Positions 31,741 through 32,066 of a stretch of 32,066 bases of DNA are shown piece by piece. The notes under the pieces were generated by a model. That model saw only the letters and a list, made by a program, of their open reading frames with translations, had not been told where the DNA came from and did no database searches. The stretch covers positions 1 through 32,066 of the forward strand of contig CAZIPL010000013.1 of the NCBI GenBank assembly GCA_964541255.1. The letters are read 5' to 3'. Positions within the stretch are counted from its first letter, which is position 1, and every line of letters starts with the position of its first letter. Position numbers and translations under genes: made by a program. Origin of the DNA: CAYOSU01 sp964541255 (GTDB lineage Bacteria; Bacillota; Clostridia; Christensenellales; CAMQZB01).

Positions 31741-32066
31741 ACGAATATATTCACATAAAAGGCGCAAGAGAGAATAACCTCAAAAACGTCGAGGTAAAGA
31801 TTCCGAGAGATAAGCTCGTTGTTTTTACGGGGCTTAGCGGTTCGGGTAAGTCTACGCTTGCGTTCGATACCCTCTTTGCCGAGGGACAGAGACGATACGT
31901 CGAAAGCCTTTCGTCATACGCGAGGCAGTTTTTGGGCGAGCTTAAAAAGCCCGACGTAGAGTTAATCGAGGGACTTTCTCCCGCAATAAGCATAGACCAA
32001 AAGACGACGAGCAAAAATCCGCGTTCCACGGTGGGAACGGTAACGGAGATATACGACTATCTGAGA
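31737..32066 (+). CDS. uvrA: Excinuclease ABC subunit A, 5' portion
   Basis: The first 110 residues are present; the gene runs off the right edge. The start MNEYIHIKGARENNLKNVEV and Walker A GLSGSGKSTLAFDTLFAEGQ are characteristic of UvrA, followed by RRYVESLSSYARQFLG and EGLSPAISIDQKTTSKNPRS. The ATG overlaps the uvrB stop (ATGA) with no strong ribosome-binding site, so translation is coupled to uvrB. UvrA is the ABC-type damage sensor of nucleotide excision repair. Confidence 0.98.
   Translation, partial: MNEYIHIKGARENNLKNVEVKIPRDKLVVFTGLSGSGKSTLAFDTLFAEGQRRYVESLSSYARQFLGELKKPDVELIEGLSPAISIDQKTTSKNPRSTVGTVTEIYDYLR

Overview
The window looks like chromosomal DNA from an uncultured, low-to-moderate-GC Clostridia-type Firmicute (Bacillota), possibly a gut Christensenellales-like lineage. 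That placement is inference from gene content (homodimeric glycyl-tRNA synthetase, Rrf2-nifS-nifU, ruvX next to a DUF1292 gene, nfeD-floA, type III pantothenate kinase, ECF-type S component), strong AGGAGG ribosome-binding sites and TTGACA/TATAAT-type promoters. No phage, transposase, CRISPR array, rRNA or tRNA was seen.

Positions 1-14.9 kb are accessory/metabolic. A TetR regulator (-) is divergent from a membrane-anchored alpha/beta hydrolase (+). A heterodimeric ABC exporter pair (-) follows, then a 0.7 kb AT-rich gap with an 11-C tract, an aldo/keto reductase plus flavin-reductase-domain operon (+), an M29 aminopeptidase (-), a GH20 hexosaminidase (+), and a cassette of HXXEE membrane protein and CocE/NonD hydrolase (-) divergent from a second TetR regulator (+). 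The divergent promoter of that cassette is an almost perfectly symmetric bidirectional promoter inside an inverted repeat.

Positions 15.0-24.7 kb are housekeeping: glyQS (-) with its own promoter; an overlooked 57-residue Cys-rich membrane microprotein (-); an ECF S component-coaX-hom operon (+); an Rrf2-nifS-nifU iron-sulfur operon (+) whose promoter is bracketed by a long inverted repeat; an overlooked 43-residue membrane microprotein (+); and an aldo/keto reductase-ferredoxin fusion with ruvX and a DUF1292 protein that carries a large Cys/His/Asp-rich tail (+).

Positions 24.7-32.1 kb hold a 797-residue protein of unusual architecture (zinc-ribbon DUF2225-like N-terminus, about 400 residues of Glu-rich linker, FtsK-gamma-like winged helix at the C-terminus), then nfeD-floA plus a small partner gene behind a structured leader with two terminator-like hairpins, then uvrB with an apparently leaderless start, and the 5' end of uvrA running off the window. 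The best candidates for undescribed biology are the 797-residue protein, including a possible separately translated winged helix, and the metal-tail DUF1292 protein. The symmetric TetR promoter, the paired Rrf2 repeat and the nfeD leader are the best regulatory candidates.
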